DNA from: Streptococcus salivarius | Lineage (GTDB): Bacteria > Bacillota > Bacilli > Lactobacillales > Streptococcaceae | Assembly (NCBI RefSeq): GCF_000785515.1 | Contig: NZ_CP009913.1 | Location: 1,888,001 to 1,952,000 of the forward strand | DNA length: 64,000 bases | Direction of reading: 5' to 3' | Shown here: piece by piece, positions 19,212 to 26,630 of the stretch | Position numbering within the stretch: position 1 is the stretch's first letter | Layout: the number at the start of each line of letters is the position of its first letter | Position numbers and translations under genes: made by a program | The notes under the pieces: generated by a model | The model's input: the letters and a program-made list of their open reading frames with translations, nothing else | Database searches by the model: none | Told to the model about the DNA's origin: nothing

Positions 19212-20951
19212 CTAGTCAGCCTTGTAGTAGAATTGTTTGGCGTCAGATTGTGGTGATGCTGACTGAGTAATCAAAATACGATCTTTAGTATTATCCGAAC
19301 CGTCCACAAATCCTTGGACTGTCGGAAGTGTGACTCCCTTAGGAATAAAGAGAATACCTGCTCCGGTAATTCCCATTCTTAAACTTGATGTGAGATACCC
19401 ATTCTCAAGTTTTCCATTTGTATTTTCAACAACATAATTCTCAGGAGCTGTTAAATTGTCCTTAGAAAAATTCAGACTTAAGCCATTCCCATTCTTCCAA
19501 GTCCCTTCGAGGCTTTGGAAGTTATTATCTTTGATAGCATTAACATCCATGCCTGTCTGCTCGGTCTTGGTTTCCGTTTTTGATTCTGTCTTAGCCTCTG
19601 ATGAGCTTGATGTTGACTCTGATGATTGTGAAGAACTTGAAGATTCTGAGCTATCAGACGTGCCAGCACTAGAGTAATGCTTGAGCAACTCTTGGTAGGC
19701 CTCTTGCATATCATCTGGTGCTACCTTATAGGTCTGAACAGCCTTCTTATCGTAATTGCCCTTCCAGTAGTTCGTCACATAATAAACGGTACCATTAGAG
19801 CCTAGAACGATTTGGTAAGAATCCTTATCTTGGTCAACCAAATCCTTATAAAGCTTGTTGTAGCCATTATAATTGCCACCAGTTTTGTCATCAGCTGAGA
19901 AGTCCTTAAAGAGGGCTTTTTGTTCAGCAGCATCGTCTTCATACATCGCATGTTTCTTATCCTTCAAGGTATAAAGACGGAAGGATGATGTTGGGCTATA
20001 GTCTGCGGTCTTACCACTATTGTCATTAATCCCTAAAGCAAAGGAATCAACCGTGTTTTTATAATCCTTGAAATCATAGTTTGAGACTTCCTTGCCATTG
20101 ATGATACCACTTGGAACACCAGTAATATGTTCATAGCCATCCGCATTGATGAGATTAGCAAGGATGGTAATCGTTTGGCTGCTACCTTTTTCCTTAGGTG
20201 CCTTAAATGAAAGGAAGGTTGGACTACCATCATTGACCTTGGTGATGCTGTCAAAGCTACTTTGAACTAAAACAGCATCCTTGGCATAATCAGACTGATA
20301 GAGCCATTTCCCAAAGGCTTCTGTGATAGACTTAATGTCTTCAGTCGAATAGTCTGCAATATAAGTGGTTTCCTTATCACCATTGACATCAGTCTTAGTC
20401 TTGATATCTGCATTTGGCTTATTTGGATCGTTAGAAGACGATTCTGAGCTTGCATCGCTACCAGAGGATGAACTACTTGATTCCAAAATATCCTTAATAA
20501 TACTTTTAACTTGGCTACTTGAAGAACTAGACGAAGCCTCGCTAGACTCAATGACTTCAGAGCCTCCCTCAACCTGAGTATAGGTATCTGATTCAGTCAT
20601 TTCAACCTTTGCATCTCCTCCAGGTACCATACTTGGTGTGATACGGATAGTACCGTCTGAGTTGCCGTTAGTTCCAGGCAACTTAAAGCTCAAAGAACGG
20701 TCTTCGCCGGCTTGGGCATTAGCCTGATAAGTATCCCCGGTCTCCGTATTTTTGACTTCGTATTTGTCTCCCTTGATCTTACGAACTTCAAAACGCACCT
20801 TGTTCCCGGTATTCTTATCGACAACGGTTGTGGCATAAACTCTTGAAGACGATGTAAAAGCCGTGCTCTGAGTGTATTTTCCAAGTACCATGAAGACCAA
20901 AAAGACAATCAAGGCTAAACCGATAAACTTTTTATGTTTAAACTGTTTCAT
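19212..20951 (-). CDS. Large serine-rich membrane-anchored extracellular protein
   Basis: A 579-residue protein, last gene of the Hsp70/ABC operon. One hydrophobic helix (about residues 9-26) follows a basic N-terminus, so most of the protein is outside. Three Ser-rich linkers (about residues 135-175 and 430-465 the longest) separate globular parts. The C-terminal 100 residues start NNFQSLEGTWKNGNGLSL and look like a DUF6287-type domain, also hinted at in the truncated lipoprotein at 1-762. AGGAGGACCTC precedes the ATG, 10 bp after the gene at 20961. No enzyme motif is recognised. It is probably the exported or surface component served by the neighbouring ABC transporter and chaperone genes. 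Confidence 0.75.
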   Translation of the reverse strand: MKQFKHKKFIGLALIVFLVFMVLGKYTQSTAFTSSSRVYATTVVDKNTGNKVRFEVRKIKGDKYEVKNTETGDTYQANAQAGEDRSLSFKLPGTNGNSDGTIRITPSMVPGGDAKVEMTESDTYTQVEGGSEVIESSEASSSSSSSQVKSIIKDILESSSSSSGSDASSESSSNDPNKPNADIKTKTDVNGDKETTYIADYSTEDIKSITEAFGKWLYQSDYAKDAVLVQSSFDSITKVNDGSPTFLSFKAPKEKGSSQTITILANLINADGYEHITGVPSGIINGKEVSNYDFKDYKNTVDSFALGINDNSGKTADYSPTSSFRLYTLKDKKHAMYEDDAAEQKALFKDFSADDKTGGNYNGYNKLYKDLVDQDKDSYQIVLGSNGTVYYVTNYWKGNYDKKAVQTYKVAPDDMQEAYQELLKHYSSAGTSDSSESSSSSQSSESTSSSSEAKTESKTETKTEQTGMDVNAIKDNNFQSLEGTWKNGNGLSLNFSKDNLTAPENYVVENTNGKLENGYLTSSLRMGITGAGILFIPKGVTLPTVQGFVDGSDNTKDRILITQSASPQSDAKQFYYKAD

Positions 20952-20960
20952 GAGGTCCTC

Positions 20961-21221
20961 CTAGATAAATAGATAGCCAACAACATAGCCAAAGAGAGCA
21001 ATACAAATCAAGAGCAAAATTTCCAAAACTAAAAACCAGCTAAACTTGAGATCACCCAAACCAACCTTAGACAAAACTTGTCTGAATTTAGAATTTTTCT
21101 GTCTGCTCAAGCCACTAGAAAGAGCAAAACCAGTCTTAGCAGCTTCTGCGACTTCCTTATCACTTGGCTTGCGACCATGCTGCACTTGGAAGTCAATCAG
21201 CCATTCATCATATTGTTGCAT
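20961..21221 (-). CDS. Small membrane protein with W-x3-F-x4-GR motif
   Basis: An 86-residue protein. Residues 7-33 (EWLIDFQVQHGRKPSDKE and onward) carry the motif W-x3-F-x4-GR-x-P-x3-E, which also occurs in the proteins at 26631-28358 (twice) and 28410-29591. A basic linker follows (SRQKNSKFRQVLSK), then one long hydrophobic helix at the C-terminus. The motif part should be cytoplasmic. The gene starts directly at the end of the permease gene (no spacer), so it is translationally coupled to it. Function unknown. Confidence 0.75.
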   Translation of the reverse strand: MQQYDEWLIDFQVQHGRKPSDKEVAEAAKTGFALSSGLSRQKNSKFRQVLSKVGLGDLKFSWFLVLEILLLICIALFGYVVGYLFI

Positions 21222-22037
21222 TTATTTCTCCTTCTTCTGAAGTGTGACGAAAAAGAGTAGGGCATAAACGAGGCAATGAAGCACCAAGGCCCACCATTGT
21301 CCCCAGAATTCGCCTGTAGACCCTTGAAAGGCCTCCAACTGGCTCTTAGGGACTGGGACTCCGTACTTAGCCAAGCTCGATGGCAAGTCTGACAAGTCAC
21401 TAGAAATCCCAAAAAGCTTGTGGCCATAACCAAGATAGATAAATTTTTGTACCCAATCAATGGCTTTGGGCAAAGACAGGATAGTTCCCGACAATGAAAA
21501 TTGCATGATACCCACAACGACTGCTAGGATAACAGAGGTAATCTCAGATTTGCCAACCAAGGCTGAGATAAAGAGGGCAATAAAATGCGACGCCAAGAAA
21601 ACCAGGAGCACTGTAATCCCAACTTCCCAACGGTAGGAACCAAAAATATGACCAGCATCTGGAAATTCCTTGTCAAAGAACTTACTAAAGACAGAGTAAG
21701 ATAGGATAAAGACAATGGTTTCCAAAACGGCAAAGAAGGCGTGAATCCCCATACTAGCCAAGGCGAAGGCTGAACGACTCAAACCTGAGAAAAAGTCACG
21801 GTTGAGGACCGAGCGTTCCTTAGAAATATAAATACTGTTTTGAACCACAATCAAGAGACTGGTTGAGAAAAGCAAGAGAAAGAGGGTCATTCGAGTTGTT
21901 TCGAAATCTTTCAAAAATCCCTTGTCTTGGATATAGAGAATTAAGCCTTCAAAAGCGACAATGCCCAGAAGAACCTTCACAAAATCCATGTAGTGGTGTT
22001 TAAATTTATACCAACTTAATCGTAATGCTGCGTTCAT
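21222..22037 (-). CDS. ABC-2 type transporter permease (ABCG-like partner)
   Basis: A 271-residue membrane protein with six hydrophobic segments and a short cytoplasmic N-terminus (NAALRLSWYKFKHHYMDF), the plan of ABC-2 permeases. It lies 8 bp after the ATPase gene at 22046-22831. The two should form one exporter. The operon context with a serine-rich extracellular protein and chaperone-like genes points to an envelope role; the substrate is unknown. Confidence 0.8.
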   Translation of the reverse strand: MNAALRLSWYKFKHHYMDFVKVLLGIVAFEGLILYIQDKGFLKDFETTRMTLFLLLFSTSLLIVVQNSIYISKERSVLNRDFFSGLSRSAFALASMGIHAFFAVLETIVFILSYSVFSKFFDKEFPDAGHIFGSYRWEVGITVLLVFLASHFIALFISALVGKSEITSVILAVVVGIMQFSLSGTILSLPKAIDWVQKFIYLGYGHKLFGISSDLSDLPSSLAKYGVPVPKSQLEAFQGSTGEFWGQWWALVLHCLVYALLFFVTLQKKEK

Positions 22038-22045
22038 AAATCTCC

Positions 22046-22831
22046 CTAAATCTTGTAAATACGTGTTGAAGCATTGAGCTCTTGGTAGACATCTGCGATA
22101 TTCATATCCATATATTTACGAATCATATAAGGATCGCTAGTCTTGTATTCCAAAAGCAACTCTTCATAGGTTCCTGCAAATGTCGGACGTCCCTTAGACA
22201 AGAAGATGATCTTGTCAAAAATAGCCAAATTTTCTGTATTGTGAGTAATAACCACAATAGACTTGTTAGCTGATTTAGCCAAGATTTTCAAGGTACGTAA
22301 GAGATTACGATCACTAAGGGCATCCAAACCTGAAGACGGCTCGTCAAGGATAAAGTAGGGACTAGGGCTAAGAAGCTCAATACCAATAGAGACACGGCGT
22401 TTTTGCCCACCAGAAAGCTCTGAGATCTTCTTATTAGCAAATTCCGTCAAGCCTAAATCATCCATGATGCCTGCAATGCGATGCTTTTTAGTCAGCTTAC
22501 CACTCCCTTTCAGATGGTGGTCCGCATAAAAATCAAAGGTCTCAGATACCTTGAGGTACTCACGTAGGAGATTTTGTTGGGGCACATAGGACCAAGAGCG
22601 TGAGCCAGCAGTCACAGGTTTGCCATTTTCTAAAATACGAAATTGTTGGCAAGTCGGTTTAAGCTGGCCTAGGAGAATCTCTGTTAAAGTTGTTTTCCCT
22701 GAACCAGAAGCACCCAAGATACCGACAACTTGGCCAGTCTCCATAGTAACATCCAAATCTGTAAAGAGCTGGTTATCATTTCCCTTATATTTGAAACAGA
22801 TATGTTCAAATGTTAATTGATTGGTTTCCAT
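22046..22831 (-). CDS. ABC transporter ATPase of ABCG/White type
   Basis: A 261-residue nucleotide-binding protein. Walker A is GASGSGKT, the signature is LSGGQKRRVSIGIELL, and Walker B is YFILDEPSSGLDALS, with a switch histidine in VVITHNTENL. The signature with KRRVSIG and SSGLD is that of the ABCG (White/EPD) group, whose members usually export lipids or hydrophobic compounds. It lies 10 bp after the J-like gene at 22841. Partner permease at 21222-22037. Confidence 0.88.
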   Translation of the reverse strand: METNQLTFEHICFKYKGNDNQLFTDLDVTMETGQVVGILGASGSGKTTLTEILLGQLKPTCQQFRILENGKPVTAGSRSWSYVPQQNLLREYLKVSETFDFYADHHLKGSGKLTKKHRIAGIMDDLGLTEFANKKISELSGGQKRRVSIGIELLSPSPYFILDEPSSGLDALSDRNLLRTLKILAKSANKSIVVITHNTENLAIFDKIIFLSKGRPTFAGTYEELLLEYKTSDPYMIRKYMDMNIADVYQELNASTRIYKI

Positions 22832-22840
22832 TAATATCTC

Positions 22841-23353
22841 CTAAGACATAAGTAACATCAAAGCCACAATTAGAATGGCCCCGATAATAAGAACGATGAC
22901 ATTGATATTGAAGAAGAGAATCAAGCTTAGTAGAACCACAAAGGCGAAGGCTGCAAAGAGGTAATTTTTAAGAGGTGACTCTTTAGTCTGAGTCACCGCA
23001 ACAGGTTCAAAAGGGATTTCCTTTTTACCTGATACATTGCTAGCACCAGTGGTCGTCCCCTTGTCAACTTCCAAGGCCTTTCTCTGAGCCTGTCTGAGTT
23101 TTCGGTCATATTGTAACTTCTCATGGTCTGAGAAAAAGATTGAGCGAATCGTGTAGAGCTCACTACGCAAACGCTCACCTTCTTTATCTAAGGTACCATT
23201 TGTCCAGAGCTCCTCCAGCTCCTCACGTAAAAAGGAAAGGGCCACGAAACAATCTTGAGCCGACATCTCTGGAGAGATACGGTTACTGACCTCTCTTAAA
23301 TAGGGCACTTCCTGTCCTGTCTCTGTATCAATTGCTTTGTAGTAGTCTATCAT
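22841..23353 (-). CDS. Membrane-anchored J-like protein lacking HPD
   Basis: A 170-residue protein. Its N-terminus MIDYYKAID resembles the start of DnaJ domains (DYYEILGV), and residues 63-86 (RSELYTIRSIFFSDHEKLQYD) resemble J-domain helix III/IV (EAYEVLSDPEKRREYD). The HPD tripeptide between helices II and III is absent. After a linker (residues 90-128), two C-terminal transmembrane helices follow (about 129-148 and 150-169). It overlaps the Hsp70-like gene by 4 bp, which supports a chaperone-partner role. The J-like assignment is an inference from pattern and position, not a firm homology. Confidence 0.6.
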   Translation of the reverse strand: MIDYYKAIDTETGQEVPYLREVSNRISPEMSAQDCFVALSFLREELEELWTNGTLDKEGERLRSELYTIRSIFFSDHEKLQYDRKLRQAQRKALEVDKGTTTGASNVSGKKEIPFEPVAVTQTKESPLKNYLFAAFAFVVLLSLILFFNINVIVLIIGAILIVALMLLMS

Positions 23354-24948
23354 GAGATGAATTTAGCAAAAATAGCTTGAAGTTCTGACAAATCTTCCTT
23401 AACCACTTCTTGGGTTTGGTTGACTTGTGCATTGACTGAAAAGCGTGCCACAACAGTATTGCTTCGAGGGTCCGACACTGTCACGGTAACAATTTGTTCT
23501 GAGTCAAAGGCATAGGTGACTTGTGCCAAGAGCTCACCTTTCTGACGAGGTTGTGGCACTTGCCCTTCCACTTGTCCCAAAATCTTCACAGCAAATGGAT
23601 TTTCATAATTTCCTTCTGTGATACGAAGTTTAAACTTACTCTGTCCATCCACGACCGCAAAGAGATCCTTGGTAACAGCCAAAGGCAAGACTGAGTTACG
23701 TGGAACCACGACACTATTATAGTAGTCACCCACAAAACTGTAGTTCTTGTTTGGATTTTTCTTGAAGAGCAGACCGATTCCCTGAGAGGTCACATCCTTG
23801 ACAACCACTCTATCTGTCTCAGTTGTCTTACCATCCTGGTGCTCAGAGAAGCTAACCTCATTATTGACGATAAGGTCAGCCAAAATAGAAGCCCCTTGTG
23901 CCACGATAGTATCTGGATTAAGGTCAAACTTAGGTTCCAAACCACTCATCAAACGAATCATCTGACGAATCATTGGCATACGTGTTGACCCACCCACAAG
24001 GAGAATATGGTCAATCTCTTCCCATTTCAAGCCAGATGCTTGAAGGGTAGATTGCACCTTGATTTCAGTATCTTTGAGGAGGTCCAAGGTAATTTCATTG
24101 AAAATCGCTTGAGTTATCAAGACACCGTAACCTTGACCATTGACATAGTGCTCATAGAGAGCTTGGTCATTCACAGATAGACTAGTCTTAATCTGCTCAG
24201 CCTTATATTGAAGTTGAATTTTTTCCTTCTCGGAAAGGTTAGTCATATTGACCCCTTGTTTTTCCAACTCCTGCATGATGTAGCCCACAAGACGCTTATC
24301 AAAATCAATCCCACCAAGGCGTGAATTCCCGTCAGTTGCCAAAATATCATAGGCATGATCAGCCACGCGCATGATGGTAACGTCAAAAGTTCCTCCACCT
24401 AGGTCGAAGACCAAGACATTCCCTTGAGCATTTTTAGTGTGGGCATAGGCAATGGCCGCAGCTGTAGGCTCATTGATAATACGCAAAACATTAAATCCTG
24501 CAATACGACCAGCATTCTTAGTTGCCGCACGTTGATCTGACGTAAAGTAGGCAGGCACTGTGATAACAGCATCCTTGATACCATCTGCTTGGCCCATCTC
24601 CTGCCCAACTACATAGGCACGTTTACGAAATTCGTTCAAAACCAAGGCCGAAAGAATAATAGAATTGACACGTGTGTGGTCTGGTGTATCACTAGCAATG
24701 GGACGCCCAATATCACGTTTAAAATCAAATTTAAAGTTTTCTGTACTTCCGATTTCTGTCCCACGTTCAATGGCTTCCTTACCAAAAGACACATGATTTT
24801 GGCCACTAATATTTGAGAAATAAACCGCTGAACGTAAGACCTGATCGTCATTCGTCCCCATCGGAATAATCTCTGGCACATCTTCACGAACAACAGCCAT
24901 AACGGAATTCGTTGTTCCTAAATCAATACCAATCGCTTTTTTTCTCAT
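23350..24948 (-). CDS. Hsp70-like protein, short form
   Basis: A 532-residue Hsp70-family protein. The ATPase domain is complete: IGIDLGTTNSVMAVV (phosphate 1), INEPTAAAIAYA, VFDLGGGTFDVTIM (phosphate 2) and ILLVGGSTRMP (adenosine). About 150 residues of a beta substrate-binding domain follow, but the alpha-helical lid and the EEVD-like tail of DnaK (about 610 residues) are missing. No grpE, hrcA or CIRCE element is nearby, so this is not the housekeeping dnaK. It opens an operon of six tightly packed genes (24948 down to 19212) with a J-like membrane protein and an ABC exporter. The ATG has GGGAAA upstream. Confidence 0.85.
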   Translation of the reverse strand: MRKKAIGIDLGTTNSVMAVVREDVPEIIPMGTNDDQVLRSAVYFSNISGQNHVSFGKEAIERGTEIGSTENFKFDFKRDIGRPIASDTPDHTRVNSIILSALVLNEFRKRAYVVGQEMGQADGIKDAVITVPAYFTSDQRAATKNAGRIAGFNVLRIINEPTAAAIAYAHTKNAQGNVLVFDLGGGTFDVTIMRVADHAYDILATDGNSRLGGIDFDKRLVGYIMQELEKQGVNMTNLSEKEKIQLQYKAEQIKTSLSVNDQALYEHYVNGQGYGVLITQAIFNEITLDLLKDTEIKVQSTLQASGLKWEEIDHILLVGGSTRMPMIRQMIRLMSGLEPKFDLNPDTIVAQGASILADLIVNNEVSFSEHQDGKTTETDRVVVKDVTSQGIGLLFKKNPNKNYSFVGDYYNSVVVPRNSVLPLAVTKDLFAVVDGQSKFKLRITEGNYENPFAVKILGQVEGQVPQPRQKGELLAQVTYAFDSEQIVTVTVSDPRSNTVVARFSVNAQVNQTQEVVKEDLSELQAIFAKFIS

Positions 24949-25273
24949 AACAATTTCCCTTCTAGCCTCATTTTGAGTTTACTTGACTATCGCTCCAAGC
25001 AGGCATCCGCTTAGATTATCTCCATCATCGCTGTCACATAAAACTTCAAAAGAGTAAAGTTATTCCAGTCTAGTTTTTTTCACTATACTATATTATCACA
25101 AAAAAAGAGACTATAAAATAGGAAAAAAGGGAGTAGGACCGAACAACTTTTTAAAAATTGTTCCTTGTCCCACTCCCTTGAGTATTAGTTGATTTGAAAG
25201 ACTTGATGAACTTAGAAATCCCAGAGCTATTGCCCTCCTAAATTGTCATGTTTATAGCAACCTCTCTCCTAAC
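24949..25273. other. Intergenic region between Hsp70 operon and LytTR operon
   Basis: About 325 bases without a convincing gene. It holds the terminator at 25122-25179 and an AT-rich stretch with TTTGTGATAATATA on the minus strand (25090-25103), which reads as an extended -10 (TG-n-GATAAT) for the Hsp70 operon, giving a leader of roughly 135 nt. No CIRCE, CtsR or riboswitch pattern was seen. Confidence 0.5.
25122..25179 (-). terminator. Large terminator after LytTR/LiaF-like operon
   Basis: Minus-strand 13-bp stem AAGGGAGTGGGAC/GTCCTACTCCCTT (25167-25179 with 25127-25139; one G-T pair) enclosing a second hairpin GAACAA/TTGTTC, followed by six T. Confidence 0.8.
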
Positions 25274-25969
25274 TTAATCAATCGAACTCTCACCAACATA
25301 GATAATTTCTAAATTACCCAAGGAAACATCGCCTTTGATGTAGAAGTCCTTGCTGGTCAAATTGCTAGGATTTTCCTCATGCTGTACAGCTGAAAGCGAA
25401 TTATCCACATTCACATGTACTCGCCAATCACTGGGCACATAGAGGCTAAGACTTCCAAGAGAAACGTCCACATCAAACTGGGCTGATGGCCCCTCAATAC
25501 GGCAATTATCAAAATAAACGGAAGCCTGCCCTAAACTAACATCTGCACTCCCATGCGTAAATTGCTGGTCATTAAGATACTTGGTCACTGCTGAAAAAGT
25601 GACATCAATATCATTTCCTCCATTATTAGCGTCTGAACCAGTTGCACCCAATCCAAAACGATTCTTTGTTTTACTAGAAGAATTGAAGAGAATGTTCAAG
25701 CCAATAACTGCAAGAATGGAAGAAAAGATAAGGACCGAATTAGATACTGGAAGAAAATGGAACTGTCCATTGAGTGAAAAAAGAGCCACAATACCATAGG
25801 CGAAACCAAGACCAAAATGTCGCTTCAAAAGACTAGAAAGGGATAAAATAGCTAATAAGACCACCCAGGCCAACATCCAAATACTAATTTCCCATTTTAT
25901 AAAGTAGTCCTGTACAATTACTAAAGCTGCCAAAAGGATCAAGAGGATCCCAATTAATTTCTTTCTCAT
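25274..25969 (-). CDS. LiaF-like membrane protein
   Basis: A 231-residue protein with four predicted transmembrane helices in the first 95 residues, a short linker, and a C-terminal beta-rich domain with repeats of the type VSLGQASVYF, VDVSLGSLSLYVP and GDVSLGNLEIIYV. This is the layout of LiaF and related cell-wall stress proteins (DUF2154 type). It is cotranscribed with the LytTR regulator 4 bp upstream. In streptococcal HdrRM and BrsRM systems a LytTR regulator is held inactive by a membrane protein encoded beside it. By analogy this protein may restrain its neighbour; that is inference. Confidence 0.7.
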   Translation of the reverse strand: MRKKLIGILLILLAALVIVQDYFIKWEISIWMLAWVVLLAILSLSSLLKRHFGLGFAYGIVALFSLNGQFHFLPVSNSVLIFSSILAVIGLNILFNSSSKTKNRFGLGATGSDANNGGNDIDVTFSAVTKYLNDQQFTHGSADVSLGQASVYFDNCRIEGPSAQFDVDVSLGSLSLYVPSDWRVHVNVDNSLSAVQHEENPSNLTSKDFYIKGDVSLGNLEIIYVGESSID

Positions 25970-25973
25970 TATC

Positions 25974-26420
25974 TTACCTCATTTCGTTTAGTCGTTCTTT
26001 TAAAACTTGATAGTAGCGTCTTGATACATGGACCTGCTTGTGGGTCTGATAGAAATTCACCGTACTGGTCCCTGAAAAAGACTTCTCCAAAGAATAAATC
26101 TGCTTAGCATTAACAATCGTCGATTTGGAAATCCGACAAAAGGCAATCGGAAGCAATTCTTCCAATTCGTAGAGTTTTTGCTTTACCTCATAGGCCTCAT
26201 CCTTAGTATGACCATAAATTTTCTCCCCGTCTGTTTCAAAAAAGAGAATATCTGCCAAATCCAGAAAATATTCACTGCGATTCTTGTAAAAGGCTAACGG
26301 AACTAACTTTTGCTTTAGAATAGACTCTTGGAGCTGGGCTAATTCCTGTGTTAACCGAGGAGCTCGAATCAAGATTTCAGGCTCATCCATGGATGGGTCT
26401 AATTCGATTCTAACTTTCAT
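25974..26420 (-). CDS. LytTR-domain transcription regulator
   Basis: A 148-residue protein with a C-terminal LytTR DNA-binding domain (about residues 45-145; DILFFETDGEKIYGHT, FCRISKSTIVNAKQI, VHVSRRYYQVLKERL) and a short N-terminal region that is not a receiver domain. The start at 26420 (MKVRIELDP) has AAAGGAG upstream; an open frame 18 codons longer runs through the promoter. It is followed at 4 bp by a LiaF-like membrane protein. Its position between two envelope operons makes those operons candidate targets. Confidence 0.85.
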   Translation of the reverse strand: MKVRIELDPSMDEPEILIRAPRLTQELAQLQESILKQKLVPLAFYKNRSEYFLDLADILFFETDGEKIYGHTKDEAYEVKQKLYELEELLPIAFCRISKSTIVNAKQIYSLEKSFSGTSTVNFYQTHKQVHVSRRYYQVLKERLNEMR

Positions 26421-26451
26421 AAGACTCCTTTCCTGTCCTTTTGATGTTTCC

Positions 26452-26479
26452 ATTATAACAAGTGCTTTACACAAAACAA
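26452..26479 (-). promoter_or_regulatory. Promoter of the LytTR/LiaF-like operon
   Basis: Minus strand TTGTTT (26474-26479), a 16-bp spacer and TATAAT (26452-26457), 31 bp before the ATG at 26420. Confidence 0.65.
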
Positions 26480-26630
26480 GGCCTTTTAGGTAAGTGGCAC
26501 AGTTTAGCCCCTAAGAGGTTAAAACAGACAAACAAAAGAACCTGGCTGTTGCCAAGTTCTCATTTTTAGTGTGGAGGACTCCCCTCCCATTTGTAATCTG
26601 TTCAATGCTAACTAACTGAGCAAGTAACTA

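Noticed and set aside
24949..25120. Search for a CIRCE or CtsR heat-shock operator before the Hsp70-like gene
   Set aside because: No TTAGCACTC-N9-GAGTGCTAA or CtsR heptad repeat is present, so the gene should not be called the heat-shock dnaK.
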